A stretch of 5,586 nt of DNA from the NCBI GenBank assembly GCA_020850915.1, contig JADZDV010000420.1:1-5586 (forward strand), given 5' to 3'. The stretch is from Chloroflexota bacterium (GTDB lineage Bacteria > Chloroflexota > UBA6077 > JADZDV01). The notes under the pieces were generated by a model. It saw only the letters and a program-made list of their open reading frames with translations. It searched no databases and was not told the DNA's origin. Below, piece after piece: positions 5,396 to 5,586 of the stretch. The first letter of the stretch is position 1, and each line of letters begins with the position of its first letter. The position numbers were made by a program, and so were the translations under genes.

Positions 5396-5586
5396 AGCCC
5401 AGCCATCTCGCCGAGCACTCACGGAGGTATGGACTAATCTCCTCGAGCTGATGACCCCAATCGGCTCAGCCACACGCAGCACGCGGGTACTGGTGCTGTC
5501 AACTGGCCCTCGGCGCTGACGGGCTCCGAGTAGGCTGTTGTCGCAATCGAAGTGCTGCCTGGATCTCCGCCTCTCGATCCGGGCGA
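5396..5586. other. Right-edge stretch without a supported gene
   Basis: No frame here has a convincing start, ribosome site and protein-like sequence. On the minus strand a TTGACA (5497-5502) matches a -35 hexamer, but nothing like TATAAT lies 16-18 bp downstream. One minus frame entering from the edge reads RPDREAEIQAALRLRQQ and stops at 5499-5501; it could be the tail of a gene outside the window but is too short and has no clear codon bias. Confidence 0.4.

Noticed and set aside
5497..5502. TTGACA as a -35 box for the antitoxin operon
   Set aside because: The hexamer is perfect, but the sequence 16-18 bp downstream (around CTGCGT) does not resemble a -10, and the distance to the antitoxin start is over 110 nt.
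5130..5519. 129-codon plus-strand open frame across the antitoxin
   Set aside because: It is antisense to the antitoxin, which has a strong Shine-Dalgarno, a family-like C-terminal segment and a four-base overlap with the toxin gene. No family is recognisable in the plus-strand reading.
5499..5586. Possible C-terminal tail of a minus-strand gene (RPDREAEIQAALRLRQQ...)
   Set aside because: Fewer than 30 codons are visible, there is no GC-rich third-position bias, and other frames are equally open.
1..5586. CRISPR array, tRNA/rRNA gene, insertion sequence or phage elements
   Set aside because: I saw no direct-repeat series, tRNA-like arms, transposase motifs or terminal inverted repeats anywhere in the window.

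Overview
This is a GC-rich bacterial chromosomal window dominated by an arginine (ornithine) biosynthesis operon, argC-argJ-argB-argD, read leftward on the minus strand. The protein sequences look like those of deep-branching GC-rich bacteria. Chloroflexota (Sphaerobacter/Thermomicrobia-like) is my best guess, but that rests on general resemblance, not on a search.

Layout, left to right. (1) Positions 1-295, plus strand: the last ~97 codons of a YrdC/Sua5-type threonylcarbamoyl-AMP synthase (tRNA t6A pathway). (2) Positions 302-332: a GC-rich hairpin between convergent genes, probably a shared terminator. (3) Positions 358-4760, minus strand: argD, argB, argJ and argC, transcribed in the order argC > argJ > argB > argD. 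Gaps are 75 nt (argC/argJ), a 17-nt overlap (argJ/argB) and 28 nt (argB/argD). (4) Positions 4790-4798: a consensus extended -10 promoter (TGCTATAAT, minus strand) about 30 nt upstream of the argC start. (5) Positions 4886-5384, minus strand: a type II toxin-antitoxin pair. An intact 83-aa antitoxin overlaps by 4 nt (GTGA) a RelE/ParE-like toxin gene that is broken by a one-base frameshift. (6) Positions 5385-5586: the antitoxin leader and a right-edge stretch with no gene I can support.

Functionally, ArgB phosphorylates N-acetylglutamate, ArgC reduces the phosphate to the semialdehyde, ArgD transaminates it to N-acetylornithine, and ArgJ moves the acetyl group back to glutamate and releases ornithine. 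ArgB carries the N-terminal helix and C-terminal signature of arginine-inhibited N-acetylglutamate kinases. This fits the ArgJ-based acetyl-recycling pathway, in which the kinase is the usual feedback point. argF, argG, argH and a dedicated argA are not in the window.

The arginine operon is conventional. The points most worth a second look are the toxin gene decayed (or mis-sequenced) at a G run, the clean extended -10 promoter between it and argC, and the start-site correction for argD. I found no clear evidence of a novel system.
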